DNA from: Streptococcus sp. CSL10205-OR2 | GTDB taxonomy: Bacteria; Bacillota; Bacilli; Lactobacillales; Streptococcaceae | Reading direction: 5' to 3' | NCBI RefSeq assembly: GCF_025660655.1 | Contig: NZ_JAOTIN010000015.1 | Span: 1 to 36,261, forward strand | DNA: 36,261 bases | Part shown: piece by piece, positions 25,857 to 35,463 of the stretch | How positions within the stretch are numbered: position 1 is the first letter of the stretch | Layout: the number at the start of each line of letters is the position of its first letter | Notes under the pieces: model-generated | What the model was told of the DNA's origin: nothing | The model's database searches: none | Seen by the model: only the letters and a program-made list of their open reading frames with translations | Position numbers and translations under genes: made by a program

Positions 25857-25882
25857 CGTAAAAAAATCTGCCTAGGGCAGAT
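25857..25882 (-). terminator. ftsW terminator
   Basis: Stem ATCTGCC/GGCAGAT with a 3-nt loop, followed on the minus strand by seven or more Ts. It lies about 6 nt past the ftsW stop and isolates the sigma operon from ftsW read-through. Confidence 0.88.
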
Positions 25883-25887
25883 TTTAA

Positions 25888-27138
25888 CTAGTGATAATAA
25901 TCTTCATCATAATAAGTCTCATCAACGTCTTCATAACTTTCTTCAATTTCACGATAAATCTCTTCTCGTTTTTCATTGGCATCAATATTTAACACTAATC
26001 CAATAGCAACAGATAAGACTAAAAGACTATTTCCTCCTTGAGAAAGAAATGGAAATGTTACTCCGGTTGATGGAATTAAGCCTGAAACTCCTCCAACATT
26101 GACAAAGACTTGTGTTAATAATAACCCACCTACTCCAAGAGCTAAAATAGAATTAAAGGCATTTTTAGATTTGATACCAACCAAAAGAATTCTTAAAATC
26201 AAAAAGAATACCAAGGCAAGAATTAAACCTGCTCCAATTAAACCAAGCTCTTCTATAACGATAGAAAACACAAAGTCGGTATGTGCTTCTGGTAGATAAC
26301 CTTTCTTTTCTATGGAATTACCAAGACCTCGACCAAACCAACCACCATTACTCATGGCATAATAGGAATTAGCTAGTTGTAAACCAGCTCCTTGAGCATC
26401 TTGAAAAGGGTCAAAGAAAGCCGAAAAACGTGAAGCGATATAACCGAAAATTGGAATTCTTTCAATAGTTTGAACACCAACAATCCCAATAAAACCAAGT
26501 ATAGCAGCAGAAAAAGCTGTTAAAGTGGTTAAAACCGCAGAAAACCATTTATAACCAATACCACTAACACTGTACATTAAAATAACTGTTAGTAAAATGA
26601 TAGTAGCGTTTCCCAAGTCAGGCATGGCAACTACTAAACCAATAAGTCCTGCCGAAATAAAACGCCAATCAACAAAACTTCTTGGCAAAAGATACCCCTT
26701 AGTCAGGGCTTGATAATCGTATACCTCAATTGATTTTTGTTCTTTGGCAAAACTATAGGCCAAATACCAGACCATTAAAAACTTTAAATATTCTGCCGGT
26801 TGAAAAGTGATTGGTCCAAGTGAAATCCAGCCATAAGCACCATTAACACGTGGGAAAAATCTTGCGGCAATTAGTAATATCATTTCAACAAAAAGAGCAA
26901 AACGCAATAGCGGACCATTTTTTAAAAAATTTAATTTTAAACGATAAATAAAGGTGATTGCTACTAAACTAAGCACCAAAAACAAACTTTGATTTCTCAC
27001 TAAACTAAACGGACTAACACCATCTTGGATCAAGTTGGCACTTGTTGTTGAATAAACAATAATTAAACCAATAATAGACAAGGCTAGATAAGGTAATAAA
27101 ATAGAATAGTTTAAGAGATGTCTTTTATCAATTTTCAT
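25888..27138 (-). CDS. ftsW: Septal peptidoglycan polymerase FtsW (SEDS family)
   Basis: Membrane glycosyltransferase that polymerises lipid II at the division septum with a class B PBP. From ATG 27138 it has 416 residues and about ten membrane segments. SEDS blocks include GAYGWISLGPITFQPAEYLKF, the AMPDLGNA loop, EAHTDFVFSIVIEELG and the C-terminal STGVTFPFLSQGGNS. AGGAG precedes the ATG; the longer frame to 27192 has none. An extended -10 (TGGTATAAT) is at 27170-27178. The acidic, tyrosine-rich tail is cytoplasmic. It sits between ppc and, in this genome, the sigma operon. Confidence 0.93.
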   Translation of the reverse strand: MKIDKRHLLNYSILLPYLALSIIGLIIVYSTTSANLIQDGVSPFSLVRNQSLFLVLSLVAITFIYRLKLNFLKNGPLLRFALFVEMILLIAARFFPRVNGAYGWISLGPITFQPAEYLKFLMVWYLAYSFAKEQKSIEVYDYQALTKGYLLPRSFVDWRFISAGLIGLVVAMPDLGNATIILLTVILMYSVSGIGYKWFSAVLTTLTAFSAAILGFIGIVGVQTIERIPIFGYIASRFSAFFDPFQDAQGAGLQLANSYYAMSNGGWFGRGLGNSIEKKGYLPEAHTDFVFSIVIEELGLIGAGLILALVFFLILRILLVGIKSKNAFNSILALGVGGLLLTQVFVNVGGVSGLIPSTGVTFPFLSQGGNSLLVLSVAIGLVLNIDANEKREEIYREIEESYEDVDETYYDEDYYH

Positions 27139-27169
27139 ATTTTCTCCTAAAAAGACGAATTGTATGAGC

Positions 27170-27178
27170 ATTATACCA
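27170..27178 (-). promoter_or_regulatory. Probable ftsW promoter, extended -10
   Basis: Minus strand TGG-TATAAT, 31 nt before the ftsW ATG, in the 110-bp gap after ppc. No ppc terminator is visible, so ftsW may also be read from ppc. Confidence 0.55.
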
Positions 27179-27248
27179 TTTTTAACACTCAATTGCTATG
27201 ACCTTACAAACCAGACCAACCAAAGCACCAAAAGAAATAGTAAAAGCA

Positions 27249-29945
27249 TTAACCTGAATTTCTAAGACCAGTAGCAATACCATTTATCGTGATATGGATT
27301 TGTTTTTCTTCTGCTTCACTAAGTTCTCCTCGTCTCATGCGATTAATCAATTCAATTTGAACATAGTTTAAAACATTAAAATAAGGTAGGCGATAATCTA
27401 AACTTGACTTCAAATAAGGATTATCTTCTAGCAAATCTTCTCGTTTTTCGATAGCTAAAATGGTATTTTTTGTGAGTTGCCATTCATCTAAAATGGTATG
27501 AAAAATATCACGAATACTCTCATCTTCGCACATTTGAGCATAACGAAAAGCAATATTCATATTAGATTTTGAAAGTACCATATCAACATTTGATAATAGC
27601 GATCTAAAGAATGGCCATTTTTCATACATGGCTTGTAATTTTTCAAGATTTCCTGCTTTTTTATCAATAAAGTGTTTAAAACTTGTTCCAACACCATACC
27701 AACCAGGGAACATCACCCGATTTTGAGACCATGAAAAGACCCATGGAATGGCTCTAAGTCCTGTAATTTCGGTGATAGTTTTTCGCGCAGCAGGTCTTGA
27801 ACCAATATTTAGACTTGAAATTTCTCGAATAGGACTTGCTGCAAAAAAGTAGTCATAAAAATTAGGATGTCCAAAAACTAGATGACGATAATGATGATAG
27901 CTATCTTCAACAATAGCATCCATAATTTCTCGGTATTCTTCTAATTCAGTGGAATCAACAATTAACTGTGTCACCATACGATTTAAAGTAGCAGACATCA
28001 ACATCTCTAGGTTATAATAAGCAGCATCTTTATTACCATACTTATTCCCAATTACTTCACCTTGTTCAGTCACACGAATATGGTCATTGATGGTACCAAA
28101 AGGTTGTGACGTAATCGCTTCATAAGAAGGTCCACCACCACGACCTACTGTTCCACCTCGCCCGTGGAAAAATGTAATTTTCGCCTTGTTTTTCTTGCCA
28201 ATTTCAGTTAATTCTTTTTGAGCTTTATAGAGTGTCCAAACCGATGATAAATAGCCACCATCTTTATTACTGTCTGAATAGCCAAGCATTATTTCTTGAT
28301 AATTACGATGATGCTCTAACCATTTCTTGACCAAATTAATTGAGAGATAGTCATCCATAATTTGAGGTGACTTATTTAAGTCTTCAATTGTTTCAAATAA
28401 TGGCACTATTTGAACACGCGCTTTTTCACTATCAACAAGACCTACTTCCTTTAACAAGACAGCCAACTCTAGCAGATCAGAAACCGTTTCTGAGTGAGAA
28501 ATGATATGTTGTTTAATAATATCTTCTCCCATTTTGTCTTTTAGTTTTCTAGCCATTTGAAAAATAGCCAGTTCTTTTTCAAGACTAGGCGACTTTGGTA
28601 GATGAGTCGCAGATAAAATACGAGGATCTTTTGTTAATTGTTTTATCAATAGTTGACATTTTTCTGACTCAGATAAATCACTGTAGTTTGAAACGATGTT
28701 GGCTGTCTTTAATAATTCAGCGACACTTGCTTCGTGAACACTTGAATCTTGGCGCATATCAATACTTGCTAGATAAAAGCCGAAAATATCAACAGCTTGT
28801 AATAATTCACCAAAATCACCTTTAATTAAATTATCACCATTATTGACTAATAAAGAATCCTTTATCACTAATAAATCTTTTTCAAATTCTGTCACATTGG
28901 CATAAAGAGGTGAGATTTTTTTATCTTGCGTAAGGTAGGTTAGGGTATTTTCTAATTTTAATTGAATATAGTGAAAAGCTCTACGATAAGGTTCTTTTTC
29001 TCTAAATTCAGATGTGTCTGTTGAACAAGCGGCTAATTCTTCTAGTTCTTTTGATGTTTTAGAAATCGTTACAGAAATTGAAAACAAAGCATATAAAGAC
29101 TGGACTTTTTCAATATAATAATTGAGAATAACTTCTGCTTGAGTGATGGCAGAAAGACGCAAAGTCTCAGCGGTGACAAAAGGATTACCATCACGGTCCC
29201 CACCTATCCACATGCCCATAGTAATAGGTTTTGGATGTTCTAGAATAATTCCTTTTTGTCTTGCTAATCGTTTATATTCGGATACTAAATCAGTAATGGC
29301 AACAATCAAAGATCTATCATAATAACCAGTGACATTTCCTATTTCATTTTTAACTTTTAATTTCTTCTCACGGATAATATCTGACTGCATAATCATCTCA
29401 ATATGACGACGAAGATCATTTAGCCATTTTTCAGAGTTGATAAGACCTTCTTTTGTATCACGGTGTTGCCTTAACAAAAGATAGATTTCATAAGTTAAAT
29501 CTAACATGGATTGACGTTGTACTTGAGTTGGATGTGCGGTTAAAACAGGAACGACGTTTAGATTTTCTAGTATTTCTTTTCCTTTTTCGTTAGCTAGAAC
29601 ATCTTCAATGGCTAAAGAGAGCTTCCCTAAATAATCTTTTTTGGTATTATTTTGATAATTAACCTCATAAGCCAAATCAACATCTTCAGCAATATTGATT
29701 AATAAAGGGAGAATAGAAAAATAGCGAGAAACAATCTCAGTTTCCTCGGTATTTAATTTAGAAATAGCTTTTTCTAACGCTTGATAGTCATGATTGATAG
29801 ATAATTTAGCTAATGATTTTATCGTTTCAAATGAATCATTTCCAACCATTTGACGTGTCACATCTTCTAGCAAGTTGGTTAGAACAATCACATCTTCATT
29901 GATTTGTTTTTTATTGTTTCTGCTTTCTAGTTTTCTAATAACCAC
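27249..29945 (-). CDS. ppc: Phosphoenolpyruvate carboxylase
   Basis: Fixes bicarbonate onto phosphoenolpyruvate to form oxaloacetate, the main anaplerotic route in streptococci with incomplete TCA cycles. The 898-residue protein has the catalytic [13 protein letters not shown] near residue 130, [28 protein letters not shown], and the glycine-rich [18 protein letters not shown]. The C-terminus ends in IATGLRNSG, the conserved end. It starts with GTG at 29945; GGAG lies a little far (11 nt). The N-terminus [11 protein letters not shown] aligns with the streptococcal MPLKKLESSNN form. A TGATATGAT extended -10 is at 29982-29990. Confidence 0.97.
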   Translation of the reverse strand: MVIRKLESRNNKKQINEDVIVLTNLLEDVTRQMVGNDSFETIKSLAKLSINHDYQALEKAISKLNTEETEIVSRYFSILPLLINIAEDVDLAYEVNYQNNTKKDYLGKLSLAIEDVLANEKGKEILENLNVVPVLTAHPTQVQRQSMLDLTYEIYLLLRQHRDTKEGLINSEKWLNDLRRHIEMIMQSDIIREKKLKVKNEIGNVTGYYDRSLIVAITDLVSEYKRLARQKGIILEHPKPITMGMWIGGDRDGNPFVTAETLRLSAITQAEVILNYYIEKVQSLYALFSISVTISKTSKELEELAACSTDTSEFREKEPYRRAFHYIQLKLENTLTYLTQDKKISPLYANVTEFEKDLLVIKDSLLVNNGDNLIKGDFGELLQAVDIFGFYLASIDMRQDSSVHEASVAELLKTANIVSNYSDLSESEKCQLLIKQLTKDPRILSATHLPKSPSLEKELAIFQMARKLKDKMGEDIIKQHIISHSETVSDLLELAVLLKEVGLVDSEKARVQIVPLFETIEDLNKSPQIMDDYLSINLVKKWLEHHRNYQEIMLGYSDSNKDGGYLSSVWTLYKAQKELTEIGKKNKAKITFFHGRGGTVGRGGGPSYEAITSQPFGTINDHIRVTEQGEVIGNKYGNKDAAYYNLEMLMSATLNRMVTQLIVDSTELEEYREIMDAIVEDSYHHYRHLVFGHPNFYDYFFAASPIREISSLNIGSRPAARKTITEITGLRAIPWVFSWSQNRVMFPGWYGVGTSFKHFIDKKAGNLEKLQAMYEKWPFFRSLLSNVDMVLSKSNMNIAFRYAQMCEDESIRDIFHTILDEWQLTKNTILAIEKREDLLEDNPYLKSSLDYRLPYFNVLNYVQIELINRMRRGELSEAEEKQIHITINGIATGLRNSG

Positions 29946-30082
29946 TGTTTTTTCTACTCCTACCCTATTTTTCTAATAACTATCATATCATTTTACCAAA
30001 AAAAGTAAACTAAAGAGAGGATCTCTCTGATGAAAAAAATTATCTAAAATAAGGTCTCTAAATCACTATCGTCTTGCTTTTT

Positions 30083-30091
30083 TGTTATACT
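30083..30091 (+). promoter_or_regulatory. Probable pepF promoter, extended -10
   Basis: TGT-TATACT, 27 nt before the pepF ATG. It lies in a 173-bp divergent gap with ppc, which also contains a small AGAGAG/CTCTCT hairpin. Confidence 0.5.
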
Positions 30092-30118
30092 AGTCCTAAC
30101 AAAAAATGGAGGATACTC

Positions 30119-31918
30119 ATGGAACAAAAGAAACGTTCAGAATTCTCTGAAAATGAGCTTTGGGATTTAACAGCGCTCTATAAAGACAGAGAAGATTTTT
30201 TAAACGCTATTGAGACTGCTCTTGAAGAAATTAAACAGTTCTCACTCAATTACAAAGATAACTTACACACTGTTCATGATTTTACACAAGCCCTAATGAT
30301 GCTTGAACAAATATATATCCAGATTAGTCATATCAGTACCTATTCTTTTATGCCACAAACTACTGACTTCAATAATGAAGAATTTGCTCAAATCGCTCAA
30401 GTTGGTAGTGATTTCATGACAAAAGCAAATGTTCTTTTAAATTTCTTTGAAAATGCTTTAGTGATGGCTGATGATGCTATTTTAGAAGAATTAGAGAAAA
30501 ATTCCTATTTTGGTGCCTTTATACGAGAAGCAAAAATCAAGAAAAAACACTATCTGGATCCTGCTGTTGAAAAAACCTTAGCTAATCTTGGAGAAATTTT
30601 TAGTAGCCCACAAGACATCTATACTAAAATGCGTGCTAGCGATTTTTCTATGAATAGTTTCACCGTTAATGGAAAAACATATCCTAACAGTTTCATCACA
30701 TATGAAAATGTTTATCAAAATCACGAGGACGCTGAAGTAAGACAAAAAGCCTTTCGTTCCTTCTCAGAAGGATTGAGGCAACATCAGCATACCGCTGCAG
30801 CAAGCTACCTAGCACAAGTTAAATCTGAAAAAATTATTTCAGACATGCGTGGTTATAACTCTGTCTTTGATTACCTTTTAGCTGATCAAGAAGTTGATAG
30901 AAGCATGTTTGACCGTCAAATTGATTTAATTATGACCGAGTTTGCACCAATTGCTCAACGATATATTAAACATGTTGCCGAAGTAAACGGTATTGAAAAA
31001 ATGACTTTTGCTGATTGGAAACTTGACCTTGATGCCAAAATGAACCCAGAAGTCTCTATTGATGATGCTTATGACCTAGTAATGAAGTCAACTACACCAC
31101 TTGGTGAAGAATACCAAAAAGAAATTGCTCGCTATCAAACGGAGCGTTGGGTAGATTTTGCTGCAAATAGTGGTAAAGATTCTGGTGGTTATGCCGCCGA
31201 TCCTTACAAAGTACATCCTTATGTTTTAATGAGCTGGACAGGAAAAATGAGTGATGTTTATACTCTCATCCACGAAATTGGTCACTCAGGACAATTTATT
31301 TTTTCAGATAATCATCAAAGTTATTATAATACCCATATGTCAACTTACTACGTTGAAGCTCCTTCTACACTGAATGAACTGTTATTAAGTGATTATCTTG
31401 AACGAGAATTTGATCATCCAAAACAAAAACGGTTTGCCTTGGCTCACCGTCTAACAGATACTTACTTTCATAATTTTATCACTCATCTATTAGAAGCTGC
31501 GTTTCAGCGAAAAGTTTATACACTCATAGAAGAAGGAAAAACCTTTGGAGCAGAGCAACTCAATCATCTGATGAAGTCAGTGTTAACAGAATTTTGGGGT
31601 GATGCTATTGTTATTGATGATGATGCTGCCTTAACATGGATGCGACAAAGTCATTATTACATGGGACTTTATAGCTATACTTATTCAGCTGGTCTTGTCA
31701 TCTCAACTGTTGGTTACCTTAATATCAAAAATAATCCTGATGGAGCAAAACAATGGTTAGACTTCTTAAAATCAGGAGGCAGTCAAACACCAATAGAAAC
31801 AGCTAAAATCATTGGTGCTGATATCTCAACAAAAGAGCCCTTAAGACAAACCATATCATTTTTAGAAGAAACTGTTGAGCAAATTATAAAATACAGTCAG
31901 GAGATAGAACATGCCTAA
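30119..31918 (+). CDS. pepF: Oligoendopeptidase F
   Basis: Cytoplasmic zinc metallopeptidase of family M3 that trims oligopeptides. From ATG 30119 it has 599 residues. The zinc motif HEIGH is at 385-389 and the third ligand is probably Glu413 in VEAPSTLNE. The [12 protein letters not shown] opening, SFMPQTTDF and the C-terminal [12 protein letters not shown] blocks are PepF type. GGAGG precedes the start; a longer frame to 30074 overlaps the promoter. It overlaps the glutathione peroxidase gene by 8 nt. Confidence 0.94.
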   Translation: MEQKKRSEFSENELWDLTALYKDREDFLNAIETALEEIKQFSLNYKDNLHTVHDFTQALMMLEQIYIQISHISTYSFMPQTTDFNNEEFAQIAQVGSDFMTKANVLLNFFENALVMADDAILEELEKNSYFGAFIREAKIKKKHYLDPAVEKTLANLGEIFSSPQDIYTKMRASDFSMNSFTVNGKTYPNSFITYENVYQNHEDAEVRQKAFRSFSEGLRQHQHTAAASYLAQVKSEKIISDMRGYNSVFDYLLADQEVDRSMFDRQIDLIMTEFAPIAQRYIKHVAEVNGIEKMTFADWKLDLDAKMNPEVSIDDAYDLVMKSTTPLGEEYQKEIARYQTERWVDFAANSGKDSGGYAADPYKVHPYVLMSWTGKMSDVYTLIHEIGHSGQFIFSDNHQSYYNTHMSTYYVEAPSTLNELLLSDYLEREFDHPKQKRFALAHRLTDTYFHNFITHLLEAAFQRKVYTLIEEGKTFGAEQLNHLMKSVLTEFWGDAIVIDDDAALTWMRQSHYYMGLYSYTYSAGLVISTVGYLNIKNNPDGAKQWLDFLKSGGSQTPIETAKIIGADISTKEPLRQTISFLEETVEQIIKYSQEIEHA

Positions 31919-32387
31919 ATTATCAGATTTCACCGTTAAAACAATCACAGACGAGGACTTTAGTTTATCTCAGTTTGATGGCAAAGTCACTTTAATCGTT
32001 AATACTGCTACTAAGTGTGGGTTTACACCTCAATACGAGGGGCTACAAAAACTTTACGATTTATATCATGAAAAAGGATTTGAAATCCTTGATTTCCCAT
32101 GTAACCAGTTCAAACAACAGGCTTCTGAGGACATCTCAGAGATTAATCGGTTTTGTCAACTAAACTACAATACTTCATTTCATCGTTTTAACAAAATTAA
32201 GGTTAACGGTAAAGAAACACATCCTCTATATCAATGGTTAAAAAATGAGAAAAAAGGGCCATTTGGTAAGGTTATTGAATGGAATTTTGCTAAATTTCTT
32301 GTTGATAGAAATGGAAATGTTGTTGAGCGATTTTCTTCTAAAACAGAACCTAAATCAATGGTTGATGCGATTGAAAAATATTTGTAA
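31911..32387 (+). CDS. gpoA: Glutathione peroxidase family protein
   Basis: Thiol peroxidase of 158 residues, with the peroxidatic cysteine Cys36 in [11 protein letters not shown] replacing the selenocysteine of animal enzymes. The FPCNQF block supplies the catalytic glutamine and a possible resolving cysteine, and EWNFAKFLV the tryptophan and asparagine. It probably reduces peroxides with thioredoxin or glutathione; the S. pyogenes counterpart is called gpoA. AGGAG lies inside the end of pepF, and the genes overlap by 8 nt, so translation is coupled. Confidence 0.92.
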   Translation: MPKLSDFTVKTITDEDFSLSQFDGKVTLIVNTATKCGFTPQYEGLQKLYDLYHEKGFEILDFPCNQFKQQASEDISEINRFCQLNYNTSFHRFNKIKVNGKETHPLYQWLKNEKKGPFGKVIEWNFAKFLVDRNGNVVERFSSKTEPKSMVDAIEKYL

Positions 32388-32397
32388 CCCTGTTGTT

Positions 32398-32426
32398 TTG
32401 ATTTTTTAACAGCTTTAGGATAAAAT
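32398..32426 (+). promoter_or_regulatory. Promoter of the GH25 gene
   Basis: TTGATT, 17 nt, TAAAAT, with the -10 ending 7 nt before the ATG at 32434. This would produce a leaderless or nearly leaderless mRNA. An AGGA further upstream could serve read-through transcripts. Confidence 0.6.
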
Positions 32427-32433
32427 AAAAGAA

Positions 32434-33279
32434 ATGAGAAAAAGAATAAAACCGGTTGTTGTGGTTGTTTTCTTTGGTTTAATGATTTTATTTTTAGTCA
32501 AATCAAAACTAACAATTGAGGCAGAAAATAATGCAACTTTAGAAATAGCTAAAGATAACGTCCCCAAAGTAACAAACACCATAACGCCAACGGTCGAGAT
32601 GACTGAAGAAGAGCCTTTTGTGCTGAACCCGATTATTGATCTTTCTGGTTGGCAGCTTCCTAGTGATATGGACTACGATACCCTTTCACTAAATATTTCA
32701 GGAGCTATTGTCCGTGTGTTTGGGGGGTCCCAAATCACCAAAAAGAATAATGCAGCCTATACTACTGGGATTGATAAATCGTTTAAAACACATATCGAAG
32801 AACTCCAAAAAAGGGATATTCCAGTGGCTGTTTATGCCTATGCCCTCGGTAAAAATGTAGAAGACATGAAAGAAGAAGCTAGACTATTTTATGAGAATGC
32901 TTCCCCTTACAACCCGACTTTTTATTGGATTGATGTGGAAGAAAAAACCATGTCTGACATGAATAAAGGAGTTGAAGCTTTCCGTAAAGAACTTAAAAAA
33001 CTAGGCGCTAAAAATGTTGGTATTTATATTGGAACTTATTTTTTAGAAGAGCATGACATTTCTACTGAAAAATTTGATGCCGTTTGGATTCCAACTTATG
33101 GGTCAGACTCTGGTTATTATGAAGCTGCTCCTGATACTTCAATTGATTATGACTTGCATCAATACACTTCAAGAGGCTATATCAATGGTTTTCCAAATCC
33201 TCTTGATCTTAACCAAATTTCTGTTCTTAAAGATCGAAAAACGACCTTTGAGAAATTATTTGGCAAAATCAAAGAATAA
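32434..33279 (+). CDS. Membrane-anchored GH25 muramidase-like protein
   Basis: A 281-residue protein with a basic N-terminus and one hydrophobic segment at about 7-23 without a clear cleavage site, so probably an N-terminally anchored extracellular enzyme. After a Thr-rich linker, the GH25 lysozyme fold begins IIDLSGWQ (Asp69) and carries the catalytic DxE in YWIDVEE (Asp167, Glu169), then NVGIYIGTYF, VWIPTYG and DLHQYTSRGYINGF. It lacks the cell-wall-binding repeats common in phage lysins. Expected to cut the glycan strand between MurNAc and GlcNAc. Confidence 0.85.
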   Translation: MRKRIKPVVVVVFFGLMILFLVKSKLTIEAENNATLEIAKDNVPKVTNTITPTVEMTEEEPFVLNPIIDLSGWQLPSDMDYDTLSLNISGAIVRVFGGSQITKKNNAAYTTGIDKSFKTHIEELQKRDIPVAVYAYALGKNVEDMKEEARLFYENASPYNPTFYWIDVEEKTMSDMNKGVEAFRKELKKLGAKNVGIYIGTYFLEEHDISTEKFDAVWIPTYGSDSGYYEAAPDTSIDYDLHQYTSRGYINGFPNPLDLNQISVLKDRKTTFEKLFGKIKE

Positions 33280-33301
33280 TATTTCTTGAAGAGCAATCAA
33301 C

Positions 33302-33331
33302 TTGACAAATGGCTTTCAAACATTCTATAAT
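33302..33331 (+). promoter_or_regulatory. thiT promoter
   Basis: Consensus TTGACA (33302-33307), 18 nt, consensus TATAAT (33326-33331), placing transcription start about 15 nt before the TPP aptamer. Confidence 0.88.
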
Positions 33332-33352
33332 GTTTAGTAATTAAATAATAAC

Positions 33353-33483
33353 ACAAAGGAGTGCTTTTGCTGAGATCGTTTTGCGAAATCCTAAGAACCT
33401 GATCTAGTTAAGACTAGCGTAGGAATTGTGATGCCTAATGACAATGTTTCAAGACTCCTTTGTACAAACAAAGGAGTCTTTTT
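33353..33483 (+). promoter_or_regulatory. TPP (THI-box) riboswitch controlling thiT
   Basis: The aptamer carries the conserved pyrimidine-sensor CTGAGAT (33370-33376) and the 3' block ACCTGATCT...GACTAGCGTAGG (about 33400-33423). The expression platform is a perfect 12-bp terminator AAGACTCCTTTG/CAAAGGAGTCTT (33451-33480) ending in Ts. The 10-mer ACAAAGGAGT occurs at both 33353-33362 (5' side of the aptamer) and 33468-33477 (3' terminator arm), so the shared complement ACTCCTTTGT can pair with either. TPP is expected to favour termination. The 3' arm also contains the thiT ribosome site. Confidence 0.95.
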
Positions 33484-34029
33484 ATGTCGAATTTAAAATT
33501 GTCTGTTCTTACAGAAGTTGCCATCATGGCTGCACTTGCTATTATCTTAGACAACATTGTTCTTTTTAAAATGCCCCAAGGTGGTAGCGTCTCTTTAACC
33601 ATGCTTCCAATCTTTATTCTGGCTTTTAGAAGAGGATTAACTGCTGCTGTAACAGGTGGTCTTTTAGTCGGTTTCATCCAACTATTCTTTGGTGGTTACT
33701 ACCTAAGTGTGCCCCAAGTTTTACTTGACTATATTCTGTCATATGGTGGTGTTGGTTTAGCAGGTCTCTTTTATCACCAATTCAAAACTTCTAAAAATCA
33801 ACAAATGCTTCTTCTAAGCTTAGGAATTCTCGTTGGAAGTCTTGCAAGATTATTATCAAATGTCTTGGCTGGAATTGTCTTTTGGAGTGACTATGCTCCT
33901 GAAGGAACACCTGTTTGGATTTATTCTTTAACCTATAATGCTAGCTACCTAGTTCCTTCAGCAATCATTGCTCTAGTTCTATTAATCATCCTTCTCAAAG
34001 TTAAACCTTCTTTTTTCCAAGTTAAATAA
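33484..34029 (+). CDS. thiT: Thiamine transporter substrate-binding subunit ThiT (ECF type)
   Basis: S-component of an energy-coupling-factor transporter for thiamine, six membrane segments, 182 residues or so from ATG 33484. The MPQGGSVSLTMLPI motif (30-43) is characteristic of ThiT, as is the aromatic FGGYYLS and the YNASYLVPS block. It uses the shared EcfAAT module encoded elsewhere. AAAGGAG in the terminator stem is its ribosome site, so ligand control could act on translation as well as transcription. A longer frame to 33460 runs through the terminator and is rejected. Confidence 0.94.
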   Translation: MSNLKLSVLTEVAIMAALAIILDNIVLFKMPQGGSVSLTMLPIFILAFRRGLTAAVTGGLLVGFIQLFFGGYYLSVPQVLLDYILSYGGVGLAGLFYHQFKTSKNQQMLLLSLGILVGSLARLLSNVLAGIVFWSDYAPEGTPVWIYSLTYNASYLVPSAIIALVLLIILLKVKPSFFQVK

Positions 34030-34068
34030 AAGATAAAGAATAAGGCTTCAATATTTGCTATAAAATGG

Positions 34069-34074
34069 TATAAT
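34069..34074 (+). promoter_or_regulatory. Probable promoter of the DUF368 gene
   Basis: TATAAT preceded by TGG (extended -10), 34 nt before the ATG. A possible -35 TTCAAT lies 16 nt upstream. Confidence 0.5.
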
Positions 34075-34108
34075 ACTATATTATACTGTTTTTTTATTGG
34101 AGGAAATC

Positions 34109-34951
34109 ATGGTTTCTTGGTTGACAAGACTATTAAAGGGAATTATTATCGCACTTGGTTTTATTTTACCTGGTGTTTCTGGAGGTGTTCTAGCCTCCAT
34201 TTTAGGACTTTATGAACGAATCATTTCCTTTTTAGCTCACATTCGCCAAGATTTTGTCAAAAACCTCTTATTTTTTGTGCCTGTTGGTATTGGTGGTATC
34301 CTTGGTATCGCTCTTTTTTCTGCCCCTCTTGAATACTTACTAGAACATCATCAAGTGATTGTTTTATGGGCATTTTCTGGAGCTATCATTGGAACACTTC
34401 CTAGTCTTTTTAAGGAGTCTGTCAATAACAAAAAAAGAGATACGATGGACCTCTTCATATTGGTGGGAACATTTATCATTTCTGGTCTCATCTTATACTT
34501 TTTAAATGATTTGGTCGGTGTCATTCCAGCTAATTTTGCAACGTTTATATTAGCAGGTGCTTTAATTGCACTTGGCATCTTGGTTCCAGGCTTAAGCCCA
34601 TCAAATCTTTTATTAATCATGGGACTTTACACACCCATGCTAACTGGCTTTAAAAATCTAGACCTACTTGGTGTTTTTCTACCGATTGCAATTGGTGGAG
34701 CCATCACCATGCTCTTATTTTCAAAACTTATGGATTATGCTTTAAGTCATTACCACTCAAGAGTCTATCATTTCATCATTGGACTTGTGTTATCCAGCAC
34801 TCTTTTAATTGTGATTCCTAATGTCAAAAATAGTGAAAGCATCTCCTATAGCGGTGTTTCTTTATGGACACTACTTCTTGCTATCATCTTTTTTGTCGCC
34901 GGTATTGCACTTGGTGTTTGGATGAGTCAACTCGAGGAAAAATACAAATGA
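34109..34951 (+). CDS. popT: DUF368 family undecaprenyl-phosphate translocase (PopT type)
   Basis: A 280-residue polytopic membrane protein with about eight to nine hydrophobic segments. It has the two pseudo-symmetric family motifs: LPGVSGG (20-26) near the N-terminus and PGLSPSN (160-166) in the second half. DUF368 proteins were shown around 2022 to return undecaprenyl phosphate across the membrane for reuse in cell wall synthesis; some species use DedA-type UptA instead. GGAGG precedes ATG 34109. It overlaps the downstream gene by four bases (ATGA). Confidence 0.85.
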   Translation: MVSWLTRLLKGIIIALGFILPGVSGGVLASILGLYERIISFLAHIRQDFVKNLLFFVPVGIGGILGIALFSAPLEYLLEHHQVIVLWAFSGAIIGTLPSLFKESVNNKKRDTMDLFILVGTFIISGLILYFLNDLVGVIPANFATFILAGALIALGILVPGLSPSNLLLIMGLYTPMLTGFKNLDLLGVFLPIAIGGAITMLLFSKLMDYALSHYHSRVYHFIIGLVLSSTLLIVIPNVKNSESISYSGVSLWTLLLAIIFFVAGIALGVWMSQLEEKYK

Positions 34952-35424
34952 GTAAAAAAAACAAACCTAAAAAAACGCTTGTCAATCAGATACTTGACAA
35001 GGCTAAGATAAAATATGAAGATGTTTTCATTACCGTTAAAGAAGGTAAGCCTAGTAGCCAAAATAATCCTTCAGACATCATTTTCAAAACTTTAGCACTA
35101 ACAGGAGATAAGACTGGTCCAATCATTGGGATTATCCCTGTTCAAAAACATTTATCTGAAAAAAAATTAGCTAACATTTCTGGTAATAAAAAAGTTAAAA
35201 TGATTCCTCAAAAAGATTTACAAGCAACAACTGGCTATGTTCATGGTGCCAATAATCCTATAGGGATTAGACAAAGACACGATTTCCCTATTTTTATTGA
35301 TCAACTAGCGCTAACATACGGCCAGATGATTGTGTCGGCTGGAGAAATCGGTCATTCTATCAAAATTAACAGCCAGGAATTAGCTGATTTTGTGGATGCA
35401 CAATTCTCTGATTTGATAGAGTAA
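34948..35424 (+). CDS. ybaK: YbaK/EbsC-type Cys-tRNA deacylase
   Basis: A 158-residue protein of the prolyl-tRNA editing superfamily. It has the catalytic-pocket Lys47 in IIFKTLAL and the TGYVHGANNPIG loop near 94, both diagnostic of YbaK/EbsC. It hydrolyses mischarged Cys-tRNA(Pro). The ATG at 34948 overlaps the DUF368 gene stop (ATGA) and follows a GAGG, so it is translationally coupled. A longer frame from 34864 lies inside the upstream gene and is rejected. Confidence 0.9.
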   Translation: MSKKNKPKKTLVNQILDKAKIKYEDVFITVKEGKPSSQNNPSDIIFKTLALTGDKTGPIIGIIPVQKHLSEKKLANISGNKKVKMIPQKDLQATTGYVHGANNPIGIRQRHDFPIFIDQLALTYGQMIVSAGEIGHSIKINSQELADFVDAQFSDLIE

Positions 35425-35463
35425 ACAATAGTTAGAACAAATTAATGATAATAAGGAGTTTCA

